A DNA stretch of 64,000 bases from CBDCVY01 sp965223245 (GCA_965223245.1 CBDCVY010000013.1:930001-994000), one strand, 5' to 3'. Numbered from the stretch's first letter, positions 25,530 to 34,894 are shown. Translations and numbers: made by a program. The notes: generated by a model from the sequence alone, not told the origin.

Positions 25530-26906
25530 TTGAAGAACTTATCAAATGAAAACCATAATATCGATTCGGAATTATTAAAAGACCGTCACTTTATTTGGCA
25601 TCCTTGTACTCAGATGAAAGATCATCAGAATGATCCTCCATTGTTGGTTGATCATGCTAAAGGAGTTTATTTATATGATCGTGAGGGAAATAGTTATATA
25701 GACTGCATTTCCTCATGGTGGGTCAATTTGTTTGGTCATAATCATCCCAAAATCAATCAAGCAATAAGGGACCAATTAGAAAAAATGTCGCATGTAATGT
25801 TTGCGGGTGTTACGCACCAACCTGCTATTGATCTTGCAGACAAATTAGTTCAATTGTCCTCTCCAAATCTTCAAAAAGTATTTTTTTCTGACAATGGGTC
25901 CACTTCAGTGGAGATTGCTCTCAAGCTTAGTTTGCAATATTGGCTTCAAACGGGAAAACCACAAAAAACTAAGTTTGTTTATTTGAAAGATGCCTACCAC
26001 GGTGAAACACTAGGGGCTTTATCCATTTGTGGAATGGATTTATTCCGCGAGAAATTTGAGCAGGTGTTGATCGATAATATTCAGGTGGATGGGCCAGATT
26101 GTTTTAGATGCCCATTTGAACTAACGCGAGAAACTTGTAAGGCAGAGTGTTTTGACTCGATTGAAGCGGTTTTAGAAAAGGAAAATGAAACCATTGCAGG
26201 GGCTATAGTTGAGCCGCTGGTGCAAGGAGCTGCGGGAATGAAAATGTACCCGCCTGTATATTTGAAAAAGTTGGAAGCGCTTTGCCAAAAATTAAAAATT
26301 CACACTATTTATGATGAAGTTGCTGTGGGATTTGGTAGAACGGGTTCGCTTTTTGTTTCGGAGAATTATGATTTAAGACCAACGTTTCTTTGCTTATCTA
26401 AAGGTATTACTTCAGGTTATTTGCCTCTTGCGGCAACTTTAACAGAAGATAGTATTTATGATGCTTTTTATGATGACTTTTCTACCTTTAGGTTATTTAT
26501 CCATAGTCATTCCTATTCGGCAAATCCCTTAGCTTGTTCAGCGGCAAATGCGTCATTGGATATGTTAGGAGAAGACAGAGTTTGGGAAGATTTGGAAAAA
26601 AAAATTAAACTTTTGAGAGAGTATAATGCTCAGTTTTCATCCTTAAAATGGTGTGGGGAATTTAGACAAACAGGAATGATAGTTGCTGTAGAGTTATTAA
26701 AAAATGTAGAGAATAAAGTTTCTTTCCCTGTAAAGGATCGTATTGGATATCAAATTTATTTGGAAGGCTTAAAACGTGGTATATTTTTAAGGCCTTTAGG
26801 AAATGTTATTTATTTTCTTCCTCCTTTAGTTATTAATGAGAAGGAAATTCAATTAATGATGGAAACAGCTTTAGAGTGCATAAAGGTTGTTTTAAAGGGT
26901 AAGTAA
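25530..26906 (+). CDS. bioA: Adenosylmethionine-8-amino-7-oxononanoate aminotransferase
   Basis: The 458-residue class III PLP aminotransferase makes 7,8-diaminopelargonate for biotin. It has the BioA N-terminal signature HFIWHPCTQMKDH and the conserved CISSWWVNLFGHNHP. FFSDNGSTSVEIALK follows, then the PLP motif DEVAVGFGRTG and the catalytic lysine in LCLSKGITSGYLPL. The start is TTG 25530 with GGGAG just upstream. The next biotin step, bioD, is in the window at 30736 on the other strand rather than adjacent. Confidence 0.95.
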   Translation: MKNLSNENHNIDSELLKDRHFIWHPCTQMKDHQNDPPLLVDHAKGVYLYDREGNSYIDCISSWWVNLFGHNHPKINQAIRDQLEKMSHVMFAGVTHQPAIDLADKLVQLSSPNLQKVFFSDNGSTSVEIALKLSLQYWLQTGKPQKTKFVYLKDAYHGETLGALSICGMDLFREKFEQVLIDNIQVDGPDCFRCPFELTRETCKAECFDSIEAVLEKENETIAGAIVEPLVQGAAGMKMYPPVYLKKLEALCQKLKIHTIYDEVAVGFGRTGSLFVSENYDLRPTFLCLSKGITSGYLPLAATLTEDSIYDAFYDDFSTFRLFIHSHSYSANPLACSAANASLDMLGEDRVWEDLEKKIKLLREYNAQFSSLKWCGEFRQTGMIVAVELLKNVENKVSFPVKDRIGYQIYLEGLKRGIFLRPLGNVIYFLPPLVINEKEIQLMMETALECIKVVLKGK

Positions 26907-26907
26907 A

Positions 26908-27276
26908 ATGTATGAAGTGATTGTAAATACGGAATTTTCTGCGGCACATCGATTGCGCCTTTATGACGGTAAATTTGAAAATTTGCATGGCCACAATTGG
27001 ACAGTAAAGGTAACCGCATTATCCAATGACCTTGATAAAATTGGCGTGGGCGTAGACTTTGTTTTATTAAAAGACCGTACTGAGAAAATCTTATCTGCTT
27101 TAGATTATAAAAACATTAATGAGGTTCCACCCTTTGATGAAAAAAATCCCTCTGCAGAGAATATTGCGCGTTGGTTATTTGATAAATTGAAAGAAGAATT
27201 TAATGATGATCGAGTAAAAATTCAGCGGGTTCAGGTGAATGAAATGCCCGGATGTGGGGCGGCCTATTTTGAATAG
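26908..27276 (+). CDS. 6-pyruvoyl-tetrahydropterin synthase family protein, PTPS-III-like
   Basis: This 122-residue T-fold protein has the zinc histidines H14, H27 and H29 and the C-terminal glutamate of the COG0720 family. The catalytic cysteine of QueD and PTPS is absent: position 23 is F, and instead E24-N-L-H27-G-H29 fits the ExxHGH signature described for PTPS-III. PTPS-III replaces dihydroneopterin aldolase (FolB) in folate synthesis. I therefore favour a folate role over queuosine. The folate enzyme fhs converges 7 bp away, which is suggestive but not proof. It starts 1 bp after bioA ends. Confidence 0.75.
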   Translation: MYEVIVNTEFSAAHRLRLYDGKFENLHGHNWTVKVTALSNDLDKIGVGVDFVLLKDRTEKILSALDYKNINEVPPFDEKNPSAENIARWLFDKLKEEFNDDRVKIQRVQVNEMPGCGAAYFE

Positions 27277-27283
27277 GAATTCA

Positions 27284-28936
27284 TTATTTTACTCCGACGA
27301 TCTTACCCTTGACGACATCAATGTTTTCGGCTTGCGGTTTTTGGGGTAAGCCGGGCATGCGTAAAATATCACCCGTAATGGGAATCAGAAATCCAGCTCC
27401 TGCGGCGATCAATATCTCTTGGACGGTTACGGTAAACCCGGTAGGACGACCCAGGGCTTTGGGATCGTCACTTAGAGACTGTTGAGTTTTAGCAATGCAT
27501 ACCGGAAGCTTGTCATAGCCGAGTTCATTTATAGACTTTAAATCCCGTTCCGCCTTCTTAGTATAAGTGATTTTTTCTGCGCCATACATTTTGCTGGCCA
27601 CTTTCCAAATTTTACTTTTAACGTCTTCTTCCCACGAGTAAAGTGGGCAAAATGGTTCTGATTCTTTTTCAGCGTATTGCATTACTGTTTGAGCCAAGTG
27701 AATAGCACCTTCCCCTCCTTTTTCAAAATGATTTGCTACAGCGAATGGAACTTTGAGTGTTTCCTCGCAATGTTTGCGAACGATTTCAATTTCTTCGAGT
27801 GCGTCATTACTGAACTTATTTAAGCAAACGATAGGTGGCTCGCAGAATTGTTTAATGTTTTCTACATGTTTATCCAAATTTGCCAATCCTTTTTGAATTG
27901 CTTGTGGATTGACTTGGTTTAGATTATCTTTAGTAATTCTTCCGTGCATTTTTAACGCCCTGCAAGTAGCTACTAGAACAACGGCAGCCGTATCTAATTT
28001 GGCACTTTGACATTTAATATCAAAAAACTTTTCGGCACCCAAATCAAACCCAAATCCTGCCTCCGTGATAGCCCAATCTGCAAGACTCATTGCCATTCGG
28101 GTGGCTATAACTGAATTGCATCCATGAGCAATATTGGCGAAAGGTCCTCCATGGACAAAGGTGGGAACTCCTTCCATGGTTTGAACTAAGTTAGGCAGCA
28201 AGGCGTCTTTCAATAATGCGGTCATAGCACCTGTTGCTTTTAAATCTGCTGCTTTAACAGTTTTTCCTTCGTAAGTGAATCCAACTATAATTCGATTGAT
28301 CCTTTCCTTTAAATCTTCAAAGCTTTCTGCAAGGCAAAGAATTGCCATGATTTCAGAAGCGGCTGTGATATCAAAACCTCCTTCTCTGGGGATTCCTTGA
28401 AGGACTCCGCCAAGGCCAAGGATTACATTGCGTAGTGATCTGTCATTCATGTCAATCACTCTTTTCCAAGTGATCCTGCGTGGGTCAATACGTTGATCTT
28501 TTTCTTCTCTGTAAATCCGATTGTCCAGTAAAGCTGCCAATAAATTATTTGCGGAAGTCACGGCATGAAAATCACCCGTAAAATGTAAATTAATTTCATC
28601 TGCAGGAATTAATTGACTTTTTCCTCCACCTGTTGCCCCTCCTTTCATACCCAAACATGGTCCCAGGGAGGGTTCTCTTAAGGCTAAACATACCGATTCA
28701 TTTAGTTTTGCAAATGCTTGACCTAAACCGATTGTCGTTGTAGTTTTTCCTTCCCCTGCAGGGGTGGGCGTGATTGCAGAGACAAGAATGAGTTTCCCTT
28801 TTTTATCAGTCTTATCCAAAACATTTAATAAAACTTTGGCTTTTTGATTTCCATAAAGAAGGTAATCCTCTGGATTTAAGCCTAATTTTTCTGCAATTTT
28901 TTGAATGTCCTCACCTGCAATGTTTTTCATGCTCAT
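27284..28936 (-). CDS. fhs: Formate-tetrahydrofolate ligase
   Basis: This 550-residue enzyme makes 10-formyl-tetrahydrofolate from formate, ATP and THF. The P-loop TPAGEGKTTTTIGLGQA and LREPSLGPCLGMKGGATGGG are intact, and the length fits the family. It is the last gene of a minus-strand run (GcvR-like ACT protein, def, YajG-like lipoprotein, fhs). Its ATG overlaps the stop of the lipoprotein gene (ATGA at 28933-28936). One-carbon units from glycine cleavage and formate would meet here. Confidence 0.96.
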   Translation of the reverse strand: MSMKNIAGEDIQKIAEKLGLNPEDYLLYGNQKAKVLLNVLDKTDKKGKLILVSAITPTPAGEGKTTTTIGLGQAFAKLNESVCLALREPSLGPCLGMKGGATGGGKSQLIPADEINLHFTGDFHAVTSANNLLAALLDNRIYREEKDQRIDPRRITWKRVIDMNDRSLRNVILGLGGVLQGIPREGGFDITAASEIMAILCLAESFEDLKERINRIIVGFTYEGKTVKAADLKATGAMTALLKDALLPNLVQTMEGVPTFVHGGPFANIAHGCNSVIATRMAMSLADWAITEAGFGFDLGAEKFFDIKCQSAKLDTAAVVLVATCRALKMHGRITKDNLNQVNPQAIQKGLANLDKHVENIKQFCEPPIVCLNKFSNDALEEIEIVRKHCEETLKVPFAVANHFEKGGEGAIHLAQTVMQYAEKESEPFCPLYSWEEDVKSKIWKVASKMYGAEKITYTKKAERDLKSINELGYDKLPVCIAKTQQSLSDDPKALGRPTGFTVTVQEILIAAGAGFLIPITGDILRMPGLPQKPQAENIDVVKGKIVGVK

Positions 28937-29550
28937 GGGTTAAATTTTTCCTGAGTTAAAAATTGAATTAGTTTAGGGTCCTCAAACATTTTTTTCAATG
29001 TGAAGGAGAGGCCATCATTGATAAATTGCTCCTTCATAAATTTTCCTGAGAGAGCTTTTTGCGACTTATTTTTAATAGTGATGTATTTATTTTTAAAATA
29101 CTTTCCTTGGCGTTTTGCTGTAACTTTTAATAAAACACTGAGTTCAGCAAAAATTGTAGGAAGTTTTAAACCTAAATTTTCACGTTTGTAATTTAATTTA
29201 AGTCTGGCTAAGTCGACGCGAATTTTTTTTTGGGTTTTGGAGTTTTGCCTTGTTATTAGAAAACCCATTTTTTGAAATCCTTCCGCCACTTTATCGTGAA
29301 CTGCATCTTTGATACTGGAACTTGGATATATACTTTCGTTCTGGAGAGATTTGGGTTTCTCCTTTAGATCTGGTTGGCTTTTATAGATTGCCTGCTGTGG
29401 TCTCGTGTCTATTACTTGTATCGCTAGAAATGAATCTTTCCCTAAATTGGATGCTTGGACAAAAGCATGAGGTCGGATTTCGATTTTGTGATCCTGAGTG
29501 CAGGCTAAAATCAAAACCAGAATTGGAATATATTTTAACCATTTATCCAT
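28933..29550 (-). CDS. YajG-like lipoprotein
   Basis: The 205-residue protein begins MDKWLKYIPILVLILACTQD, a lipoprotein signal with lipobox LILAC (C17), so it should be lipid-anchored. The rest matches the general YajG layout: IQVIDTRP near residue 45, a VAEGFQKMGF stretch, and alternating strand/helix segments with a basic KNKYITIKNKSQK run. YajG has no assigned function. It is translationally coupled to fhs and follows def by 5 bp. Confidence 0.6.
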   Translation of the reverse strand: MDKWLKYIPILVLILACTQDHKIEIRPHAFVQASNLGKDSFLAIQVIDTRPQQAIYKSQPDLKEKPKSLQNESIYPSSSIKDAVHDKVAEGFQKMGFLITRQNSKTQKKIRVDLARLKLNYKRENLGLKLPTIFAELSVLLKVTAKRQGKYFKNKYITIKNKSQKALSGKFMKEQFINDGLSFTLKKMFEDPKLIQFLTQEKFNP

Positions 29551-29555
29551 AAGGC

Positions 29556-30083
29556 CTATTCAGATTTAGGAATATTCGTGTAGAAATCTTTTTGAATTTT
29601 TCTTCTAAACAAATCCCTGCGGCTAATTAACCGATCTAAAAACAAAAGGCCACTAAGATGGTCCATTTCGTGTAATACGGCTCGGGCTTCATATCGTTCC
29701 ATTTTAAAATTTTGCGTTCGCCCAAAAGGATCTTTGGCGGTTAGGGTAATGAATTTAGCGCGTTCAACATTGCCGATATATTCTGGTACAGATAGGCAAC
29801 CCTCTTTCCCAATAGATTTTCCACTTTGTGAAACGATCCGAGGGTTAATTAATATCATTTTACCATGATGTTTAATATTTGGTTTGCTGGAAACATCTAC
29901 AATAATTATTTGTTGGAAACGACCTACCTGAGGCGCAGCGATACCGACGCCGCCTGGACTTGCAAGCATAGTTTCTTCTAAATCAGAAATGAACTCTCGA
30001 ATTTCTTCGTCAAATAAATTAACAGGTTTGGAAATTTGTTTCAGCCTCGGGTCAGGGTAGGTTAATATTTTTAGTATGGACAT
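29556..30083 (-). CDS. def: Peptide deformylase
   Basis: This 175-residue metalloenzyme removes the formyl group from initiator methionine. All three motifs are present: GVGIAAPQVG (motif 1), EGCLSVPE (motif 2 with the metal-binding Cys) and HEMDHLSG (motif 3, HExxH). The start at ATG 30083 lies 5 bp after the GcvR-like gene. It is separated from map, its usual functional partner, which is at 15142. Confidence 0.95.
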   Translation of the reverse strand: MSILKILTYPDPRLKQISKPVNLFDEEIREFISDLEETMLASPGGVGIAAPQVGRFQQIIIVDVSSKPNIKHHGKMILINPRIVSQSGKSIGKEGCLSVPEYIGNVERAKFITLTAKDPFGRTQNFKMERYEARAVLHEMDHLSGLLFLDRLISRRDLFRRKIQKDFYTNIPKSE

Positions 30084-30088
30084 TTCTA

Positions 30089-30613
30089 TTAACCTAACAT
30101 GATATCAACGGGTTCAATTTTTGTTTCTAATTCTTTTTCTGAAGAAATTTGTTTTAATTTCTCTTTTACTAATTCGTACCCTTTTGTAGCAATCCCATCT
30201 ATTTGCATAATGTATATTGGGCTTTCAACAGAACCTCCTACATCAGTTTCTAAATTCAAAATGTTTAAACCGCTGTCTGCTAAGACACTGGTGACATCTG
30301 CAACAATTCCTGTTCGATCAGCTCCAAAAACTGTAATTCGCACGTCGGGTTCAAGATGACGTAACAATTCACCTTCTATCTCATCTAAATGAAATTTCAA
30401 ATTTAATGAGTGTGAAATTGGAGTTAGAAGGTCGATTAAATTTTGTTTAGAAATGCTAACCTGAACCATAAGCATTATTGAAAAGTTTCCTCCCAACCTA
30501 GCCATTGAGGCTTCTCCCAAATTACAGTTGCCTTGATAAAGAGTTTTTGTGATTTTTGCTACAATTCGGGGTCGATCTTTGCCTACCAAGGTAAGCATGT
30601 ACCAGGTTTTCAT
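30089..30613 (-). CDS. Tandem ACT-domain protein, GcvR-like
   Basis: This 174-residue protein consists of two ACT domains: WYMLTLVGKDRPRIVAKITK at the N-terminus and RITVFGADRTGIVADVTSVL from about residue 90. This is the arrangement of the glycine cleavage repressor GcvR, which senses glycine by protein-protein contact. ATG 30613 is chosen over a site 11 codons upstream because AAGGGA lies 7 nt before it and family members start at the first ACT strand. Its operon partner fhs handles one-carbon units, which fits. Confidence 0.8.
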   Translation of the reverse strand: MKTWYMLTLVGKDRPRIVAKITKTLYQGNCNLGEASMARLGGNFSIMLMVQVSISKQNLIDLLTPISHSLNLKFHLDEIEGELLRHLEPDVRITVFGADRTGIVADVTSVLADSGLNILNLETDVGGSVESPIYIMQIDGIATKGYELVKEKLKQISSEKELETKIEPVDIMLG

Positions 30614-30735
30614 AATAGATCCCTTGAAGTGAATTGTTTTCGTCAAAGAAGTAAAAATTTAATTTGGATAAACTTAAACTACAAGAAAAACTAAGTATGT
30701 CAAGAGAGGGATTATTGGTATGTTTCGTTGAAAAT

Positions 30736-31455
30736 TTATTCGATTTTAATTAAAGTTGTGATATCCAAGTGGGAATTCAATTCTTTTAATTGATGTGTGT
30801 CAAAGGAGAAAGTATTCAAATTTTCAATGAAAGGAATATTTCCGAGGATCTTTTCTCCGGAAAGTTCCTCTATTAATTGAGGTTGTTGTTTCTCAATTTT
30901 GCTTAGTGAACTTGAGGAGGATTGGTTAAAAATCAACCCAGCAATAGTTAACTCTTTTGATTTTAATGCCTCAATTGTTAGTAATGTGTGGTTGAGAGTG
31001 CCTAACTCATAGCGGCAAACTAAAATCACAGGTAGCTTAAGATCCTGAATTAGATCTAATACCATGTAATCTTTTTTTATTGGGACTTTGACTCCCCCAA
31101 CCCCCTCTACAAGAACTAAATGATTTTTTTGGCTTAAAGTCTTATAGGCCATAAAGATTTTGTTGAGGTCAATTTCGGTGTTTTCAATTAAACAAGCTTG
31201 GTATGGCGAGGCGGCAGTTTTAAATTGAAAAGGACAGGCTTCTTGAATTTTTTGGTCCAGTGAACCGGTTTCTAGCAGGAATTTAATATCTGAATTGGCC
31301 GATGAATTGCACTCAGGGTCTACACCCGTTTCAATAGGTTTCATTACACCAACCTCAAGACTTTGATTTTGAAATAAAGCTAAAAGAGAGGCAGTGGTAA
31401 CAGTTTTTCCTACTCCGGTGTCTGTTCCTGTAATGAAAAATCCTTTTGTATCCAT
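30736..31455 (-). CDS. bioD: Dethiobiotin synthetase
   Basis: This 239-residue enzyme closes the ureido ring from diaminopelargonate, CO2 and ATP. The P-loop GTDTGVGKTVTTASLL opens the protein, followed by KPIETG with the catalytic lysine and VEGVGGVKVPI, the diaminopelargonate-binding segment. The rest fits the family length. It lies upstream of the GcvR-like gene after a 122-bp gap and is probably transcribed separately. Confidence 0.95.
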   Translation of the reverse strand: MDTKGFFITGTDTGVGKTVTTASLLALFQNQSLEVGVMKPIETGVDPECNSSANSDIKFLLETGSLDQKIQEACPFQFKTAASPYQACLIENTEIDLNKIFMAYKTLSQKNHLVLVEGVGGVKVPIKKDYMVLDLIQDLKLPVILVCRYELGTLNHTLLTIEALKSKELTIAGLIFNQSSSSSLSKIEKQQPQLIEELSGEKILGNIPFIENLNTFSFDTHQLKELNSHLDITTLIKIE

Positions 31456-31629
31456 AGTAATCCTAGTATTTAAGGATTATATTTTAAACAGATATAGGAA
31501 TCAAAGATACCAAATTAGTTAAAGTTATAAATTCCAATAGTTTAATTTGAAGGCGTTTGTAATTTTGATATAATTCTTTCGGTTCGTAAAGAAAGTTTGA
31601 GAAGTCGAATATATGCGGAGAATCTAAAA

Positions 31630-31920
31630 ATGAGCTCTAATAAGTTAGATGTTATCTGCCCGTGCTGTGAGGCTCGTTTACATGTAGATAAGAAAACGGG
31701 TGAGGTGTTGTGGAAAGAAGAAAAGAAAAAGGAACATGGTTCTTTATCAGATATGGTAAAAAACTTAGATTCTCAACGAAAAGAAGCGGAATCTTTATTT
31801 AAGCAGAGAAGCGAGATTGAAAAGGACCGAACTCGAATTTTAGATGAAAAATTTAAAGAAGCTCAAAAGAACGTTGATAAAACTGATGATAAGCCATTAA
31901 GAGATTTTGATTTAGATTGA
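31630..31920 (+). CDS. Small CPCC zinc-ribbon and coiled-coil protein of unknown function
   Basis: The 96-residue protein has a single CPCC knuckle (VICPCCEARLHVDKKTGEVLW) followed by a strongly charged helical region rich in K, E and R (about residues 45-85), predicted coiled coil. Similar short proteins occur in several proteobacteria-like lineages without a function. ATG 31630 is chosen with GGAG 9 nt upstream; a TTG at 31597 would add an unlikely tail. It ends 1 bp from the converging MBL gene. Confidence 0.65.
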   Translation: MSSNKLDVICPCCEARLHVDKKTGEVLWKEEKKKEHGSLSDMVKNLDSQRKEAESLFKQRSEIEKDRTRILDEKFKEAQKNVDKTDDKPLRDFDLD

Positions 31921-31921
31921 T

Positions 31922-32686
31922 TTAGCATTCTATTTCCAAACCATCATAGGCCAACTCTACATTTCCCGGCAATTTCTTACTTACCGTTTTGTGGTCGTAA
32001 GTATGGTTGATATGAGTCAAAAAAGTTCGTTTAGGTTTTAAGTCTGATACTACCTCCAAGGCTTCCGGTAAACAAAAGTGCGTTGGATGGGGTTTAAATC
32101 CTACCGAATTAATAATTAAGATATCCAGCCCCATTAATAAATTTTTCGATTCATTAGGTACCCCACTTCCATCGGTAATGTAAGCAGCATTACCAATTCT
32201 ATAGCCTAAAATAGTTAGGCTTCCATGGTTTATAGGGACAGGGGTAATATGAGTTCCTTCAACTTCAAATGGTTTATTTTCGATAGTATTTAAAATTAAT
32301 TGTGGAATTCCACCACCCTCTGGTCGGTTCCCATTAAAAATATATCCAAAGTTCTTCTTTATCATGGATAAGGTAACTTCATTCCCATAACAAGGGATAG
32401 CCGCTTTATTAAAAAAATTAAAACACCTTAACTCATCAATTCCATGAACATGATCCGCATGATGATGGGTGTACAAAACAGCCTCTATGTGAGTTATTTT
32501 ATAACGTAAGCATTGCTGTCGTAAATCAGTTGAGGTGTCTACCAGAAAATTGGCTCCATTACTTTGTATTAATATGGATGCTCTTAATCGTTTATTAAAT
32601 GGGTCTTCAGATTGGCATACTTCACAATCACAGCATAAAGAGGGAACCCCAGTTGAAGTGCCTGAGCCTAAAACAATTATTTTCAT
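31922..32686 (-). CDS. Metallo-beta-lactamase-fold phosphodiesterase (PhnP-like)
   Basis: The 254-residue MBL-fold protein starts MKIIVLGSGTSTGVPSLCCD and has the metal motif THHHADHVHG near residue 78. Further ligands sit in NHGSLTILG and TDGSG, and the C-terminal HINHTYDH closes the site. An early cysteine group (LCCDCEVC, about residues 17-24) resembles the structural zinc site of PhnP, which hydrolyses phosphoribosyl 1,2-cyclic phosphate. No phn genes are near, so the substrate is only presumed. It follows the CDF transporter by 4 bp. Confidence 0.8.
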   Translation of the reverse strand: MKIIVLGSGTSTGVPSLCCDCEVCQSEDPFNKRLRASILIQSNGANFLVDTSTDLRQQCLRYKITHIEAVLYTHHHADHVHGIDELRCFNFFNKAAIPCYGNEVTLSMIKKNFGYIFNGNRPEGGGIPQLILNTIENKPFEVEGTHITPVPINHGSLTILGYRIGNAAYITDGSGVPNESKNLLMGLDILIINSVGFKPHPTHFCLPEALEVVSDLKPKRTFLTHINHTYDHKTVSKKLPGNVELAYDGLEIEC

Positions 32687-32690
32687 AGAA

Positions 32691-33590
32691 TTAATGCTTC
32701 ATGTTGCAAAGGACTTCTGAAGAGCCGCAGGGTTTGATTTCAAATTGGATCGTAGAGTGAGTGATGTTAAATTTTTTCTGTAAGAGGTTTTTCGCATCCT
32801 TTAAAATTTTTTCAGCCTGATGTATTTTTTGCGCTTTAATTAATGCATGGGTGCTCAGGGCATAAATATTAGAGCAAATACACCAAATGTGTAGCTCATG
32901 AATATCCTGAATTTCAGGTAATGAAGATAATTCATTTTTAACTTCAGAAAGAGAAATTCCTTTTGGAACTCCCTCGAGCAAAATATGGACTGAATCGGCA
33001 ATAATTTTTTTTGCGATATAAATCAAAAATAAGGAGATTGAAATTGCAATGATTGAATCTAAGAGAAACCAGTTGGTAAACCACATAATCAATGCACCTA
33101 AAATTACTGCTACCGATGATAAGGTGTCCCCTAAAACGTGAAAAAAAGCCCCTTTTACGTTTAAGTCTTGACCATGGTTAGCATGAGCAGCATCCTTCAG
33201 AAAATAGATTACTGCCAGGTTAGCTGTTAGTCCAATGAGAGCCACCCAAATTACTGTGAGGCTTTGTATTTCTTTTGGATTTTGAAACCGTTCATACGCT
33301 TCCCAAGCGATTCCAAGCGCCATGGCTAGGAGAAGGAGACCGTTAATAAAAGCAGCAAAAATCTCCATTCGGTGATACCCGTAAGTTTTTGTACTGGTGG
33401 AGGGCTGGGCTGCAATTTTCAGAGCTAGCCAACTTAATCCTAAGGAAAAGGAATCTGTTAGCATATGAGCGGCATCACCAATAAGAGCCAAGCTATTGGA
33501 AATAACACCACCTATGACCTGCACTCCCATTATCAATAGGGTAAGTATTAGTGCAAATTTCAATCTATTTTGAACGGAATTAGTATCCAA
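32691..33590 (-). CDS. Cation diffusion facilitator (CzcD/ZitB-type) metal exporter
   Basis: This 299-residue membrane antiporter probably exports Zn(II) or similar divalent ions. It has six helices, with the metal site motif GDAAHMLTDSFSLG in helix 2 and HVLGDTLSSV in helix 5. The cytoplasmic C-terminal domain, LHIWCICSNIYALSTHALI, is typical of the family. The start is TTG 33590 preceded by AGGT. It is followed by the MBL gene on the same strand. Confidence 0.92.
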   Translation of the reverse strand: MDTNSVQNRLKFALILTLLIMGVQVIGGVISNSLALIGDAAHMLTDSFSLGLSWLALKIAAQPSTSTKTYGYHRMEIFAAFINGLLLLAMALGIAWEAYERFQNPKEIQSLTVIWVALIGLTANLAVIYFLKDAAHANHGQDLNVKGAFFHVLGDTLSSVAVILGALIMWFTNWFLLDSIIAISISLFLIYIAKKIIADSVHILLEGVPKGISLSEVKNELSSLPEIQDIHELHIWCICSNIYALSTHALIKAQKIHQAEKILKDAKNLLQKKFNITHSTIQFEIKPCGSSEVLCNMKH

Positions 33591-33780
33591 TTTTTACCTG
33601 AACGCTAACGTTTCCAACCAAATAATATTTGTTAGTTAAATCGATTAAGTCTTTTCTCATTTTATGGTGGAGTTAGAAGCCTGTCAAGATTGACCTCGCG
33701 ATGTTTCTAATTGATTGTCTAATCAGGGTGGTTAAACTAAAAGAACAATGTTAGAAAAGTATTAAATAGGGGAAATTGGG

Positions 33781-34113
33781 ATGCTGGGTTTTTGGTGGAT
33801 AGGTTTTATAGTTTCTATAGTACTTGGAGTTATTATAGGATGCTGGATATATGCAAGATTTTTATCAAACCTTCGCGCTAAACACCCTGATCAATATTTA
33901 ATGCTAGGATCTCCCACCCTATTTAATCGCTCTATTCGAAAGGGCATTGCACTTCAGAAATTCATCTATAGTTCTCAAGTTCACTCACTCAAAGATGATA
34001 GACTCATTCGAATTTGTAGGTTTATTCGTTGGTTTAACCCTGCCTTGGTGGGAATAGTTTTAATTTGCTATATTTTCGGGCTTATCAGTTTACTTCACTT
34101 TTTAAAGGGATAA
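33781..34113 (+). CDS. Small two-helix membrane protein, UspB-like
   Basis: This 110-residue protein has N-terminal (about 4-26) and C-terminal (about 85-106) membrane helices around a polar middle. The layout parallels E. coli UspB (universal stress protein B, 111 residues): a short segment after helix 1 with L-x-A-K-x-P-D-Q-Y, a phenylalanine-containing turn, an FIYSS stretch and DDRLIRICRFIRW before helix 2. The match is by pattern, not proven. It stands alone with its own probable promoter region. Confidence 0.5.
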   Translation: MLGFWWIGFIVSIVLGVIIGCWIYARFLSNLRAKHPDQYLMLGSPTLFNRSIRKGIALQKFIYSSQVHSLKDDRLIRICRFIRWFNPALVGIVLICYIFGLISLLHFLKG

Positions 34114-34158
34114 GTAGTCTTTCAATTAAAAGATTCTATAAATGGGGTATAAAGGGAA

Positions 34159-34187
34159 TTGAATCGGGATTAAATTTTTGCTAGATT
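34159..34187 (+). promoter_or_regulatory. Candidate promoter of the peroxiredoxin gene
   Basis: TTGAAT at 34159-34164, a 17-nt spacer and TAGATT at 34182-34187, with a TGC just before the -10 (extended -10 character). It lies 47 bp upstream of the ATG, which has AGGAG at 34222-34226. Confidence 0.45.
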
Positions 34188-34233
34188 ATATCCCCTCATC
34201 TGATTTTATATCTCATATTATAGGAGTAAAAAT

Positions 34234-34821
34234 ATGTCAACATTAGTTGCCCAACCGGCGCCTGACTTTTCTGCTCAAGCTGTAATGGCTGACGGGTCTT
34301 TTAAAGAAGTCAAGCTTTCGGATTATCGGGGCAAATACGTTATTCTTTTCTTTTATCCATTAGATTTTACTTTTGTTTGTCCCACCGAAATTATTGCATT
34401 CAGCGAAAAAATTGGTGACTTTAAAAGCCGAAATGCAGAGGTTTTAGGTGTTTCTATAGATAGTCAATTTTCTCATTTGGCTTGGAGAAATACAGATCGG
34501 AAAAAAGGTGGATTAGGGAATATTGATTATCCCTTAATAGCCGATATTGATAAAAAAATTAGCCGGGATTATGGTGTTCTTGCTGATGGTGGAATTGCTT
34601 TTAGGGGTTTATTTTTGATTGATAAAGAAGGAACCGTTCAGCATGCTTTGGTTAATAATCTACCACTTGGTCGTAATGTGAATGAAGCACTGCGAATGAT
34701 TGATGCTTTACAGCACCATGAAAACCATGGAGAAGTTTGTCCTGCAAATTGGGAAAAAGGTGAAGATGCGATGAAACCAGGGCCTAGTGAGTCTCAAGAA
34801 TACTTCAATAAGCATAATTGA
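34234..34821 (+). CDS. Typical 2-Cys peroxiredoxin (AhpC/Prx1 type)
   Basis: This 195-residue thiol peroxidase reduces hydrogen peroxide and organic peroxides using thioredoxin or AhpF-type donors. The peroxidatic cysteine C49 lies in FTFVCPTE and the resolving cysteine C169 in GEVCPANW, with the conserved R of RGLFLIDKEG. The C-terminal extension past C169 carries the YF-type element of the Prx1 subgroup. It is followed by a strong terminator and is likely monocistronic. Confidence 0.94.
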   Translation: MSTLVAQPAPDFSAQAVMADGSFKEVKLSDYRGKYVILFFYPLDFTFVCPTEIIAFSEKIGDFKSRNAEVLGVSIDSQFSHLAWRNTDRKKGGLGNIDYPLIADIDKKISRDYGVLADGGIAFRGLFLIDKEGTVQHALVNNLPLGRNVNEALRMIDALQHHENHGEVCPANWEKGEDAMKPGPSESQEYFNKHN

Positions 34822-34862
34822 TTTTAGCCTAATTATTTAACTGAATAAATTCCAAAAAAAAG

Positions 34863-34894
34863 AAAAGGCGGAGCCCTTTGGGTCCGCCTTTTTT
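34863..34894 (+). terminator. Intrinsic terminator after the peroxiredoxin gene
   Basis: AAAAGGCGGA (34863-34872) pairs with TCCGCCTTTT (34883-34892), the loop contains CCC/GGG that can extend the pairing, and a T-run ends at 34894. The surE start codon begins at the very next base. Confidence 0.9.
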
